Source: Sweltsa coloradensis (taxonomy: Eukaryota > Arthropoda > Insecta > Plecoptera > Chloroperlidae). From it: a stretch of DNA of 64,000 bases. Position 1 is the stretch's first letter. The number at the start of each line of letters is the position of its first letter. Positions 47,401-59,514 of the stretch are shown here, one piece after another. The notes below the pieces were generated by a model that was given only the letters and a program-made list of their open reading frames with translations, had not been told where the DNA came from and did not search any database. The stretch lies in NCBI GenBank assembly GCA_024449915.1, contig JAMZAV010000166.1, positions 930,001 through 994,000 on the forward strand. The letters are read 5' to 3'. Made by a program: the position numbers and the translations under genes.

Positions 47401-47966
47401 ATGTGTTACATCCAACAGTGAGGCCAACAAAAGTGGTAGGTGTATGAAGGAACAGGTCGGCCAGTGTATAGTTAGGACAGTCCCAAACACGTATATCTAT
47501 TCGGCACAGATGATAATGAAAAGTATAAGCTGGCCAATGGTTTAAAGTAACGATGATCAAAATATATTTCCAATAAATTGTTTTCATATTCTATTTTTAA
47601 ACACAAACAAGTAGTCAATTTCTGAAATTTTTAAAACATTTGTTTGTTTTTCGGCTATGAATCCCACACATAACAAAGTCATTTTGCAACTATTTGCATG
47701 TTAATTCTACATAAATATAATAAATTATATCTAACAAAGGCGCATTACACACGCACCTACACAACACAGAACTTAAGAAGACAAAGAACGATACTGTCAG
47801 TTATTTTGACTACTAAAATATAGGATGAAAACAGAATTAAGTATTGTAATCCGTGGTAGATCTCGGCATGCAACTTTGTGCATACCTGTAGAACCACCAC
47901 GCACACATTGTGTTCCACGACCGACATGCATGCAGTGTGGAGTGTGCACACTGCACCAAGCAAGCG

Positions 47967-47987
47967 CACACACACACACACACACAC
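47967..47987. repeat. (CA)n microsatellite
   Basis: About ten CA units lie in a region with several GTGTGCAC-type palindromes on each side (47941 and 47992). The overlapping frames on both strands at 47757-48167 all run through it and are not credible genes. Confidence 0.9.
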
Positions 47988-48674
47988 TTGACGTGTGCAC
48001 CTTGCAAGGACCAGACCACCATGCATCTCATCACCAGCACGCAGACGCACCTCGTGTTGCAACTAGCAGGGGACCTTGAAACACAACAAGCCACGCAAAC
48101 ATTCTGCACCACAATATGCAAACAAATAAACTGGGGCTACCCACATAAATATTTACGGAAACGTTAATCCTAGTAATGATAAAACGAAGTATTGTGATGC
48201 TATGCCGCTGGACTATAATATTTCAAGCAAACATTTTACATGAAATCAGAAACACGTATTCCAACAACATATAAAATATGGAAATTATGAAAAGATGATT
48301 TCTTGCAGAACTAATCAACTAATAATTCATTATGAGCAAATACACTATATGGCGGCACGTCTATAGATATATATCAAGATTATCTGTATTTTTAAAGTAA
48401 TAGCAAATTAGTACGGTACATACCTACGGTAAATGTGAAATAAAATCAATTTTGTATATCTCCCTCATTCATCGAAGCTCAAATTAAGCGTTAAAAAATG
48501 ATTCGAGGCAAAGGAAGGAAAAAAGTAACTTTTAATAAATAGCATACATTTTAGAGTAAATATATCTCCGATAAATGCGTAACTCAGTTTTGTGGATACT
48601 CATTGGTTAACTCCTCTTTGAATGTGACTAAACTACAGTTAATAATCAGGGAGTAAGCCTTAGCGATTGAAGAA

Positions 48675-48775
48675 AAACTCGGAAACATCCTTCAGTCAGG
48701 ATTACAGGTGGCGGGATTCGAACCCGTGACCTTCCAAATCATAGTTACACGCGTTACACCACTGCATGCCGGTTA
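48675..48775 (-). repeat. tRNA-derived SINE, family 2, copy 3 (best box B)
   Basis: CTCGGAAACATCCTTCAGTC at 48679 is followed by AGGATTACAGGTGGCGGGA, TTCGAACCCGTGACC and AATCATAGTTACACGCG. On the minus strand GGTCACGGGTTCGAATCCCG is a canonical T arm with box B. The preceding head has anticodon-stem and box-A-like parts. The tail reads CTGTAATCCTGACTGAAGG. This is the clearest of the family. Confidence 0.7.
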
Positions 48776-49264
48776 ATATTGTGAAGTGAGATAGCAGCCC
48801 GGTATCGTCTCACGTTACAACGAGAGTGCATCCGAACCGAAGGTCACGCCTTTGAGCTGCGCGATGCATTCACGCACCGTGCATAAACAAGATGCTTGAA
48901 TTTACATATAAACGCAATTCCTTCTAGACCGAGATGAAAATCTGTTCAAAACAGAAAAACTCCCTCATTCTAGACGGTGAATGCAAAACAATGATTTTAA
49001 TAATTATTACTTCGGTGCTCTTTCTTATCTTGCAAGACGAGTTATATCCTGTTCCGGTTGCAATGGTTACTAATTTCGTGTGCACAAACGCACGATGGGG
49101 GTTTGCGCTTTCAAGGTCGTCTTCATTTCGAACATTTGCATATTCATATTTTGCGAGAGACCTGGTCAGGAGACAAAAATAATGCTCCTCTTCAGTCAGT
49201 CTTCAGGTGACTAACTATAGGGCGTAAAGATTGGGAGGGAATGTGTTAGAACTCCGTATTGTCT

Positions 49265-49375
49265 GAAGAAAATCTTGCAAGCACCTTTCAGTCAGGATTA
49301 CCAGTGGCGGGTATTGCCGACGACTTCCCGAATCAAAGTCACGCGCTAGCTTCTAGCGGTTCATTCAGCAGCTTT
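49265..49375 (-). repeat. tRNA-derived SINE, family 2, copy 4
   Basis: GCACCTTTCAGTCAGGATTA at 49281 is followed by CCAGTGGCGGGTATTG, CCCGAATCAAAGTCACGCGC and TAGCTTCTAGCGG. The box B region has lost its TTCGAA core (GGGTATTGCCGACG). It is only about 600 bp from copy 3 and in the same orientation. Confidence 0.6.
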
Positions 49376-49380
49376 CAGCA

Positions 49381-51446
49381 GCACAGGATTGTAACACGGG
49401 TTGTTGGGATAACCAGGAGTACAACACAATAGGACAGTTTCTATCGATATGTGAATCTATTTTCAAAACAAGAAGGATACTAATATGTGTTATTCAGTCG
49501 AACGAGTTTAAAATTTTATAACATTACGTTTTACCCCGAGACTTTTAAGATTTGTTACATTTATTTACATAATATACGTTTCTAATACTATTCTCGGAAA
49601 TTCCATTCTGAAATTGAAAATTATTATTTGCATAAAATTTATAAAACGTGGCACAAGCCAACTTACTTTTTGTTGACGCGTAACCTAAAAGAGCACGAAA
49701 AGTTTATATATAGTATGTAGGTTTCTCGGAAATGGCAAGCTAGAAGTTTGTTGATTTGCACGAGTTGTTGCTCATTAATACACGCGCACACGAGCATATA
49801 CAAACGTACGCCAACAAACGAACGTTTAAAATTCACGAAATTTGCAAGTGAACAGTAAAATTGTCCTAATAGAGAACTCTAATTAGTACAGAGAGAAAGG
49901 GAGATGTATGCAAACACGATTGCTTTATACTTTATAGGCCTAACTTAAATGACCAACCATAAAACCCGTCTGACGCAATTGAAAAATACGCAAGTCATAT
50001 TCTGGGAAGAGTGCCTATAATGGCGAGGGCTCAGTAGAGGAGAGGATATGCTGTTTGTGTGTGTGTCTAATTTATGCTTCTTATTTGGAGTTCTCAAGAT
50101 GTAAGTAATACACGCTTCAAGTTTTTTATGATTATTATAATAATTATTAAACCAGTTGCCCATATTAAATGCGTTCTGGTATTAAGATTGCAGATTACGG
50201 GTTTCTTTCAGGGGGTTTCCGCTTAAGAGTTTTAAATTTCTCATCTTTGGGGAATCGTCAGTCTGGACGGTGAGTGCGTTGTTGCATTAATAATCGCATT
50301 ATTCTACTTATTTTAATTATAGCTGAGGTATAGTTTACGCGCCTAACGACCCATGCGTATGCGTTTGCGTGAGTCCAATTAACAGACAAAATGGGTATTA
50401 TCGAGTCCTCTCAAAGCGTGATACAAAATGTTTCAGAACACATAGATGTCGTTGGTCCTCTTACATTTCTCTGTCTTTTTCACCAAATCAATTAATGTAT
50501 GTACGACGCGTACGTCTACGGTGGCAAATACAATTATATTAGGGCGCTGGTCCGAAGCGTACGGCTCTAAAAGGACGTCAAATCCCGCATAAGGCATTTT
50601 TTTTAAATCGTACTTCATCGTCGTCTTTCACCACTCGTCGTCTCGAATAGCCTTACTGAATTAATATGAGACGCTAAGCAACAAAAGTCATCATCATATC
50701 AACTGTCAAAGCTGGCTCAGTACTATAGCACGTGAGATACATGCAAAAGATCGTGGGTTCAGTTTCTACCACCGGACGGTCGGGTACCCTTAATAAATAA
50801 CCCGGGAACATTTCTAGCAGATCAACAATATTCGCGTAATACCTCCAGAATATAGTTACTCTGAACAGAGTGCCATTACACCCTAGAATATCATCTACAA
50901 ATAAAATAACAAATAACGTATATGAGTAAAGTTTAAGGCCTCATTCTGATTCTGTATTGATTTGCCTTGCTCGATTCAATTCAGAGATCTTAACCTATTC
51001 TTCCGAACGAAGCTTTTGTTTTGAGTGAGATTTACAAGAATTAAATCTATTAGGTCTAATTGAAAAATAAGTTCGTAAAATCTCTTTAGTACCATATCTG
51101 TAATTTATCATTTGTAAGATCTATATATAACGCAGGCCTACTTCCCCTACACGAGAAAGAAACTGTGTTAATTTGTGTACTCGTTGCTTTTACAGGGTAT
51201 GCATGCATGATATTGTGCGCAAATGTTCGCGTGCTACACAATCACAGTTCTCGTCGTGAATTGATAGCATAACCGAGATCACGACACGAGCCCGCAAACT
51301 CCGGCCTGGGGCTACGCCTGTGTGGCACTGCGTCCTCGAGGCGCGTCTACGTATTGCTTTACAGTTTACATCCCTTTTAGGGGCCGGGACTTTAGGCCAA
51401 ATAAACATTTCACACAGCATGATAAAACTTCTGTAACAGTAATATA
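49381..51446. other. Intergenic DNA, nothing firm
   Basis: A tRNA-like segment lies at about 50708-50765 (AGATCGTGGGTTCAGTTTC), plus strand, too decayed to place. The 61-codon minus-strand frame at 50433-50618 has PYAGFDVLLEPYASDQRP but no motif I know. GC rises around 51200-51380. Confidence 0.4.
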
Positions 51447-53075
51447 TTAATCCCACACATAACAAAAACTTGTAAAAATACAGCCAAACCTTACACACTC
51501 AAAAGAAATGAGATCTAAAAAAAGGGCCAAGCTCATCTACCCTTCCACACTTGCGCATTACGTACAGTGTCCCGTAACAACATCCTTGAAAAGCTTGGCA
51601 AAATAGAATTTGCTACTATTAATTTGAGAGTAATAGTTCATCCAAATTCTTTCTTATTAATTTAAACGTAATGTCATGCAAATTCATTTTGCCAAGCTTT
51701 TCAAGGATGTTGTTACGGAACACTGTACGATTATGAATTAAGAATGCGCAAATGTGGAAGAGTAGATGAGCTTGGCCCTTTTTTAGATCTCATTTATTTT
51801 GAGTGTGTAAGGTTTGGCTGTATTTTTACAGGTTTTTGTTATGTGTGGGAAATCATTACTTTTTCAAGTTCTATGGCAAAATTATTTGTTGAAATATAGG
51901 TAATAATTTTATCAAAGTCGATTAAATTGCTATGGAATTACCAATTAACAATAGAATGTAAAATATCTAGTGGCCCAAAGACTTGCTTTTTGTAAACAAT
52001 GTATGCAATCATTGTCAAGTAACTATAGTTACTTGTTGATTGTATGCCTGTATAAGGCTTATATTAAAATCTTTATTTGGAAGCCTTCCAGCAAACTTTT
52101 TCAACTTTTTCTTTCAAAAGGAACTACATAACTATTACCTTAAAGTCCATGTAAAATATGAACGTTGTAGCCCCACCCGTTTGGTCAGAATCACTGGGCA
52201 ATTGAAACCGACTAATTTAGACAGAAGTAGCCATTAGCATGTAGCAGTAATCCCACACATGACAAAAACTTGTAAAAATACAGCCAAACCTTATACACAC
52301 TCAAAAGAAATGAGATCTAAAAAAAGGGACAATCTCATTTACCCTTCCACATTTGCGCATTCTTAATTCATAAACGTACAGTGTCCCGTAACAACACCCT
52401 TGAAAAGCTTGGCAAAATAGAATTTGCAACTATTAATTTAAACGTAAAAGTTCATCCAAATTCTTTTTTTCTAATTAATTTTAACGTAATGGTCATGCAA
52501 ATTCTATTTTGCCAAGCTTTTCAAGGGAGTTGTTACGAGTTGTTACGGGACACTGTACGTTTATGAATTAATGTATGCGAAAATGTGGAAGGGTAGATGA
52601 GCTTGGCCCTTTTTTTAGATCTCATTTCTTTTGAGTGTGTAAGGTTTGGCTGTATTTTTACAAGTTTTTGTTATGTGTATGATCTCATTACTTTTTCAAG
52701 TTCCATTGCAAAATTATTTGTTAAAATACAATAAATTTATCAAAGTCGATTTAATTGGCTACCAATTAACAATAGAATGAAAAAATATAGTGGTACAAAG
52801 ACTTGCTTTTTGTAAACAATGTAGGCGATTATTGTCACGTAACTATATAGTTACTTGTTGATTGTATGCCTGTATAAGGCTTATTTTAAAACCTTTATAT
52901 GGAAGCCTTCCAGCAATTTTTTTAAAACTTTTTCTTTCAAAGGGAATTACATCACTATTACCTTAATGTCCATGTAAAATATGAACGTTGTACCCCCACC
53001 CGTTTGGTCAGAATCGCTGGGCAATTGAAACTGACGAATTAGATAGAAGAAGTAGTAGCCAGTAGTAACTAACGC
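51447..53075 (+). mobile_element. Composite Helentron-like locus B, two tandem units of about 800 bp
   Basis: TAATCCCACACATAACAAAA at 51447 recurs as TAATCCCACACATGACAAAA 800 bp on (52248). Each unit has, in order, a short arm ending GCTCATCTACCCTTCCACA, a palindrome built on AAGCTTGGCAAAATAGAATT and its inverse, and a long arm starting GTAGATGAGCTTGG. The long arm ends with the inverted module GTAGCCCCACCCGTTTGGTC (one base differs in unit 2). Long arms match locus A (40.2-41.3 kb) in inverted orientation. The units differ from each other by many substitutions, so the duplication is not recent. Short frames such as 52040-52237 and 52381-52566 lie inside and are not genes. Confidence 0.75.
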
Positions 53076-53557
53076 ATGTTTCAAGTCATATTTTCACCAA
53101 GAAGAAATGCTCGTACCCCAACCAAATTTGGCATGTGTTGTCGGGTACCTAAATCCCCTCGATTTTGATAGTTTTCAAGTTCACATCACGTTTCATGATG
53201 GCTGGGTGACACCTCGAAATCACCCCAACTCTGCTTGCTGTATAAGGTGCCTGAGTGTGTAGCGCACCGCGGCTTGGCTGCGGCGCCCTAACGGGCACCT
53301 AGACTAACATCCTTAAAGTGATTTTGAGCATGTTTCAAGTCATTTCTTCACCAAGAAGGAATGCTCGTACCCCAACCAAATTTGGCATATGTTGTCGGGT
53401 ACCTAAATCCCCTCGATTTTGATAGTTTTCAAGTTCATATCACGTTTCATGACGGCTGGGTAACTCCTCGAAATCACCCCAACTTTGCTTGCTGTATAAG
53501 TTGCCTGAGTGTGTAGCGCACCGCGGCTTGGCTGCGGCACCCTAACGGGCACCTAGA
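53060..53557 (+). repeat. Two tandem 254-bp units with GC-rich hairpin and CTAG end
   Basis: GCATGTTTCAAGTCAT occurs at 53074 and 53328, 254 bp apart, and CGGGCACCTAGA ends at 53303 and 53557. Each unit closes with a GC-rich hairpin (GGCGCCC and GGGCACC around TAAC in the first, weaker in the second) and then CTAG. The single-unit version at locus A (40240-40470) is inverted. The hairpin followed by CTAG is what a Helitron 3' terminus would look like. The GC content is well above that of the surroundings. Confidence 0.7.
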
Positions 53558-55359
53558 TCAGGTTAAAGAAGGCCTGGTATAACATTGATTTGCAGAAGAA
53601 TACATTAGACAAACCTGTCCGCTATGGCGAGGTATATATACCAAAAATGAAATTTTTACTTCATTTTTCCATTTTTTTTACTATTTACTTTACTCCTGCC
53701 AAGTGCCAACAATAAACAGCAATTTAATTAAATTTTGAATACCTATATTCTACGTTTTCTGTAAGAACTACTGCGGACGAGTTTTAAATTTTCTTGCTTT
53801 TTATAGGGCAAATGATGCACGAATCACTATATTTTAAAGTTTCCTGAAGCAATTCCTTATTTTCACACTATAAAGTGAACGGCCACGAATGTACGTGTTG
53901 TTTCAAGTTTGGAGAGCATGTGATGCAATCATCTTGCAACCACTTAATAAGAGTTAAGTGATTTTCAGACGCTATTATTCCTAATCAGACTTAAATTTAA
54001 GCTACATTATTCATCTGCTAACTAATTCATTACTCACAGTTCTCACTCAACTAATATGTACGTTTGTTGGGCTGCTTCTGAACATGCAATGGGTCACAGG
54101 ACCTACTTTATCATTTGCCAACACTACCATCAAAATGTTCACCAACACAAATTCATCACCATCCACTTCATTTTATTATATTTTTAATAATGTTACATTA
54201 CAAATTAGTTGTCGTATCTTAACATGATATAATGACATAAATTAATTGCCTGTTTGCGGAGTGACAGAAACATTGGAAGTGTTCACCAAAAATGTTTTCA
54301 AACTTCATGTTGCGTGCTCTTATAAATATGAAGGAAACCATCCAATTCGTTGTAATTATTTCTTGTATAAAAAGTCTGTCTACATCCTGTCTGATTAATG
54401 AGTATGTGCAGTGGCTAGGTAAGCGAATGCGTCGGGGAAGGATCTGCCGTCTAACGCATATCACGCATGGTTGCGGCAGAGCGTGAGTTAGATCGAGATA
54501 GCAACTAGATTCACACACATTCAGTTTCATTCAGACGGAAGCTTTTCTTAGTGAATGGAACAGTTCACTGAGAAATGTAGGCCTTGTCTGGAGATCCCCA
54601 CTCCACCATACCAGCCAATCGCAATTAAAATTATACATACTTGGATTATCTGTACGTGTGATTCGCGTTTAGGCCTATCTATTGATAAACTTAAAATATC
54701 ACGCCAAGCATGGGCGCAGAGGGGGGCACTTGAGCCCACCCTCCGGACACAAAATTATATTTAAAAGTAGTAAAATCCACATTTTTCCAAACCATGAATC
54801 GTAAATAAAAGTCCTGTACTATAGAGTCAAAATCAGCCGTGTCACGAAAAGAAATCGCTTGGCGAATTATCTTCCTCCTGGTTGCTAGTCTAATGTGGGC
54901 GTTCATATAACCGGAGTCGATAAAAAAGTTTCAACCGCGAAAATTTTCTATCGCCTCTGATATAACCAAGTGTACATTTAGGAGGTCATCTTGAAACGCG
55001 TTCAGAACTGTGTTGTTGGGTGTCGTTCATAATTTCTAAATGTAACTTCAAAGCTGAACTGATGTCAAATCTACAGAATATTATTTTATTACTTTACAAT
55101 CTTATTTTAATAACCCGTTTAAATTTTATGAAGATGATTAGTTGTGTCTTGAAAAATAGGCCATTCTATTGTCAAGAAGTTTTGAGTCTTGTATATTCTT
55201 TCGTCATCGGAGTAGTCGCTTGCCTGAGAAGGCAAACAGAAAAAAATCGTAAGCGAATACGAAAAAATAACGAAAAAGTGCAGAAAAGTGGCTGGAATAT
55301 TATGATGGTTTGGATCTTAGCCGATAGATGTTGCTCTGTATAACGCGCTATACTCTGAT
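53558..55359. other. Intergenic DNA, nothing firm
   Basis: CATGGGCGCAGAGGGGGGCA at 54710, followed by CTTGAGCCCACCC, resembles a single decayed hAT-like end. The frames at 54219-54530 (103 codons) and 55020-55343 (107 codons) have no motif I know. Confidence 0.4.
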
Positions 55360-55608
55360 TTGGGAATCATGACTGAAAGCTGCGAATACAGGGTATTGAG
55401 TCCTCTTATCAGCCTCACAATTTCCCAAACCCCAAAATGTCTAGTTTTTCACGACAAATGTGCAATAAAGGTTTCCTCGAGTTTTCATCCAGATCGGAGT
55501 AGCTGTTTTTCTGGTAGAGAGCGAACAAACAGACAAAAAACATACACACAAACAAAGTAAGCTATTTTTCTCAGTGTAGTCAAATTTTAGTTCTCGCTTC
55601 GTTGATCC
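55360..55608 (-). mobile_element. 5' part of a Helentron-like element, truncated copy
   Basis: Read on the minus strand from 55605: GGATCAACGAAGCGAGAAC, then TTTTTGTCTGTTTGTTCGCTC, then CTACC, ACTCCGATCTGGATGAAAAC. The copy at 36045 has the same order (GGATGAGCGAAGCGAAGAC, TCTGTTTGTTCGCTCTCTACC, CGATCTTGATGAAAAT). The 3' half with the ACCAAACGGG module and CTAG terminus was not found to the left, so this is a 5' fragment or a distinct subfamily. Confidence 0.55.
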
Positions 55609-55892
55609 AAAAAACATAAATGACCATACACATCAGCCGACAGATTCTTTTACCCATCATTATTTTAAGTGAGAACTAAAGTTACTAAGTGTGGTACGTG
55701 TGTCATCGAGAAAAACTATTGAAGAAGGGAGAAATGAACCGTACAAAAATACAGACGAAAATTACTGTGCATGAAGCAACAAAAGCAACCAACAATCGTC
55801 TTCGTATTCTGCAGAAGAATGCGTACGGGAGTATACCTAAAATATAGAGCGTTGCAGATTCTCGAAGAAAGATACCAAAAATTTGCCTCTTT

Positions 55893-55985
55893 GGTGGAGG
55901 TGCCGGGTCAAAAGAATTTTATCATTTGTGCGGGGTACTCCCGCCCCCTTGACCAGCAGAGTAACAAAAACTGTATGTATAATCT
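55893..55985 (+). repeat. Copy of the 'GGTGGAGGTGCCGGG' dispersed family, short
   Basis: GGTGGAGGTGCCGGGTCAAA at 55893 is followed by CCCGCCCCCTTGACCAGCAG at about 55940 and then AGTAACAAAAACTGTATG. This is similar to the first 80 bp of the copy at 59515 (TGGCCCCCAGCACAGGGTCACCAAAAATATTCTGTA, in part). The later blocks are missing. Confidence 0.45.
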
Positions 55986-56067
55986 TTAAACTTGTTTTTG
56001 TCATGTCTGTAGAATTATTTGTTACACATTACAAATTTTATACAATACAGAAAATACAAAAAAACAA

Positions 56068-56148
56068 CCAGCCCGGGATTTCAAACCAGGTCTCCTTCTT
56101 TTCCGGTAGGCGCCTTGGTCAATTGAACCACCAAGCCGGTATTTGTTT
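56068..56148 (-). repeat. tRNA-like fragment
   Basis: Read on the minus strand: GGCTTGGTGGTTCAATTGACC (box-A-like), CCTACCGGAAAAG (anticodon region), then GAGACCTGGTTTGAAATCCCG (box-B-like with a TTTGAAAT core) and GGCTGG. The overall length is tRNA-like, but the T loop and acceptor stem are damaged. It is a pseudo-tRNA or an unassigned SINE head. Confidence 0.45.
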
Positions 56149-56562
56149 AATTTCTCGACTGCATAAAATAATAACAGTTCCCAAATCGATAAATACGTGT
56201 TATAGTTTTTAGTTTTTGGCATTCCTCACAACTATAGTGTATTGTAATGAATATTACCTACAGTTCTTGTTATTCTGCTTGTGTTCAATTTTAGTCTTCA
56301 AACTGATGCGTGGTAAAAAAAAAAAAAAAATGATAATATATTATATACAATAACGTGATCCCCGTCACAATCAAATTAATACACCATTTTTATATTTTCT
56401 ACTGAATATAGCATTTTATGTCAATAAATTATGATAGGTAAACGCCGGAACATCCTGATATCATGCAAAAATAAAAATATGTTATTCCGAAACATTCATA
56501 TTCTCTTCACACGACATTTTCTTCCATATAAACTCGGATGCAACACACATAGAATTGAGTTT

Positions 56563-56564
56563 GC

Positions 56565-56627
<63 letters not shown>

Positions 56628-56640
56628 TGAGTGCGTGAGT
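56563..56640. repeat. (GCGT)n microsatellite with degenerate right edge
   Basis: About 16 GCGT repeats run from 56565 to about 56629 and end in GAGTGCGTGAGTG. Alternating purine-pyrimidine DNA like this can adopt Z-form. The ACVRACVRACVR and THARTHAR peptides in the frames at 56431-56850 and 56482-56739 come from it. Confidence 0.9.
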
Positions 56641-58989
56641 GTTTGTGGCGATGTTAGATCCGTGTTTGTAAATCAAGAAGAACGTTCCTCTGAGATGACA
56701 CCACCTTCGTTCGTCGTTGGACATCATCTCTTCTGTCACTCGTGTCTTGTACCACTGTCAAGTGTCAACATGACAGTTGTCAAGTATGTAAGTATAGAAC
56801 GTGACAAAGATGAATGTCACCTCATCGAAACGCGAGGCGAAGGACGTTAACCCCAACATAGAGACAAAGTTTACACAAGTAAACACAATTCGGAAAATAT
56901 TACTTTATTAAAATACATCAAATGAATGTGGAGTAGTTAGTGAATATATTTACCATAAAAGGCATATATTGAAAATATCGTGTTTGTCGCAAGCATAGGC
57001 CCTACAAATTATAAATGTGTCGTTAGAATTTTATTTACGAATTGTCAAGATTATGAGGTGACGAAGCGCAGCAATATCTTATTCGCTCTACTACGTCTAC
57101 GTATTTTTAGTGAGATTTCGTCAAATCGTGTATTGTCCGCACCCATTAGACACAGCATTGCTTCAGCTGTAAGTAATCTGATTCGCCTTTTTATCTGGCT
57201 TGATATTCTTTGGTATATAGCCTATGTATTAAAATAGGATTTATAAATGGCCCCACAAGTAAATAATATAAGCAATTTTAACTGCGCGTACTCTTCAAAA
57301 ACGCTACCCATTTGTGTACTTCTTGTGTGTACATCAATAACCAGAAAATAAAAAAGTTACCTCTTACCACCATACATTATTTTTCACTTTCATGCTCGTA
57401 GACTGAATTGAGGGATAGGCCGGTTATCACACAGCGCAGGCTGAGAATATACCTCACAAAATCACCGTATATACTAGCCTTCATGCTCGATAAAATGAAA
57501 TTATCAGAAACAATAAATTCAAATTCAAACTTGCAATTTTTAATAAATATGTCTATGTACTCCAATGGCCTTACTCAATGTTGACAGTTTCGGTCTTAGA
57601 AATTCTTTCGCTTTTTCTCAAACTCACATCCATGTGAATGTGATGCACAAACGCCCAACACACAACATACCGAGCAAGACAAGATACACAAGACCGAGAA
57701 ATTAAATTTGTCTAAGTTAGCGAACTCATAACTCTTCGAAGTTGTTTCCTGTGATCGGTCTCGTTTCACCGCTCAGCAGCTAGTCGGCCGGCTACGTAAC
57801 ATAACCTACCCCAAGACGTTCGATACGCAGCTGCTATCTGCCCCCGATCACACAGGGCTTGGTGAGAATGACTAACAAATCACCGTATGCAAATGCAATG
57901 CACTTGTATTTTTAATTTATCTGCCTTAATAAGCGAGTGACAACACCTATTTAGATTCTCGATAAGAATTTAATTACTTGTTATGAAAAACAAACAAGGC
58001 TCCCAGAGGCTATTACAAGTAATATACATGGTATGCAATACGTATCTCGGAGAATGCGAATCTTCGATCATCATGAATACACTATTTATGCTTCAACCGT
58101 AAGATTCGGTACACTATTCGTCATACGATACAAGTCATGAGAAACCACTAACGATGGCTGACACGTGAGAGTACGGTCTCCGCTCATGCACATGCACATG
58201 CACATACTTCTACACAATGGTTGTTTAACCAAACTATTCGTCACATACCCGAGTCATAAGTGATTCGCAACCAACGTAAACGTAATATGCCATGGTATTT
58301 TAATGCGTTCCCCTCGGAGCAGCTGTAGAATCACCGATAACAGATAAGTAATAAAAGCTTGGTGACCCGGAAAGTGACAATTATTATAAACAAAATTAAA
58401 ATTAAACAAAAAACAAAAACACAACAAACAAACAAAATTACGTTCCTAAGAGAATCGGTGAATCATATCATACGAGACTATACTCCCGACTCCAGAGGTT
58501 GCGGGTTCAGATCTTGCCATCAGTATTGACAAAAGGTTTGCCAGTATGGTAGTGTTATGACTTGACAGTGTGACAGTTCTGGTATATTCCTTCCGAAACC
58601 AGAATTAAATATACGATAAAACGAAAGGCTCAAATATATTTCTAATTTCATGCGTATCATTTGTTGTCTGTTATAACAAACGCAAACATATTAGTCGAGT
58701 CGAGACTAGTATATCTGAAAACCTGACACAAGATCGCGCTTATACTTTCCTCTAACAGGTAAATGCATATTATGTGACTACGCCGAGTATTGTCATGAAT
58801 GATAATTAACCTGTCTGTCACCTCACCTTATACGTTGCTACTACTTCACACAGTGTCTATAAGGTGTGTAACTCTCATTCTCTCTCCATACGATCGTATG
58901 TTTCATGTAACACTGCGTATATGTCTCGCCCATAATTTAAAATAGCGATAAATATATTGTCACAAGCAGGGGTTCGAATGTTCCCATAA
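56641..58989. other. Intergenic DNA, nothing firm
   Basis: A (CACATG)n tract of three to four units lies at about 58187-58205. A tRNA-like segment with GAGGTTGCGGGTTCAGATC lies at about 58495. A short CpG-richer stretch lies at 57720-57860. The frames at 56980-57237 and 57377-57565 have no motif. Confidence 0.4.
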
Positions 58990-59472
58990 GGAGCTTTTTT
59001 CCCAAATATGCTACCAAGTCAAAATATAGTGAATGGCTTTGAAACCTGGCTCTATCAGAAAATCAAAACTATTTTTTTTTCAAAAATTTCTGATCGGGCA
59101 CAAGGCAAATATCGCCTCTTCATAATAATTTCAAACTTCAGTTCGCCCAAGCACACCATTCTACGTAGGTAGTTGTGTTTTGTGACATTAATTTCCAACT
59201 AGTTTTTTAGAGGCTAAATGAGAGAAAAAAAGATTATTTTTGTTTTTGTCTTTCCTGTGGATTTTTTTCGTTTGGTGGTACAAATTGGTACAAAATATCA
59301 CCAAACGAAAAAGATGTCGGGAAAAGAGGCGATATTAGACGCGTGCTCGATCAGAAAATTTTAAAAAAAAAGTTTTGATTTTCTAAAAGAGCCATGTTTC
59401 AAAGCCATTCACTATATTTTGTCTTGGTAGCATATTTTGGAAAATAGGAAAACGCGGTCGAATAGCTTTAAC
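58990..59472. mobile_element. TTAA foldback family, decayed and shortened copy
   Basis: From about 59005 (AAATATGCTACCAAGTCAAA) the sequence follows the arm of the 27.25-kb foldback. The centre CGTTTGGTGGTACAAATTGG at 59268 matches its loop region. The right arm is shortened by an internal deletion of about 150 bp after CACCAAACGAAAAAG (59300). It ends with AAAACGCGGTCGAATAGCTTTAA. The left terminus, TTAAGGCTATTCCA, is not recognisable (AAGGAGCTTTTTTCCC is at that place). It is an older copy of the same element. Confidence 0.75.
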
Positions 59473-59514
59473 AAAAATAAAAAATTGGTTCAATTCGGGC
59501 ATTCAAATCTTGCT

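Noticed and set aside
47757..48167. Five overlapping frames on both strands
   Set aside because: All pass through a (CA)n tract and GTGTGCAC palindromes. Open frames in many phases at once point to composition, not coding.
48675..48775. Possible tRNA gene (canonical box B GGTTCGAATCC)
   Set aside because: There is no acceptor stem, and the same head plus tail recurs nearby as a SINE family.
56431..56850. 139-codon frame with ACVR repeats, and the opposite frame with THAR repeats
   Set aside because: The repeats are translations of a (GCGT)n microsatellite.
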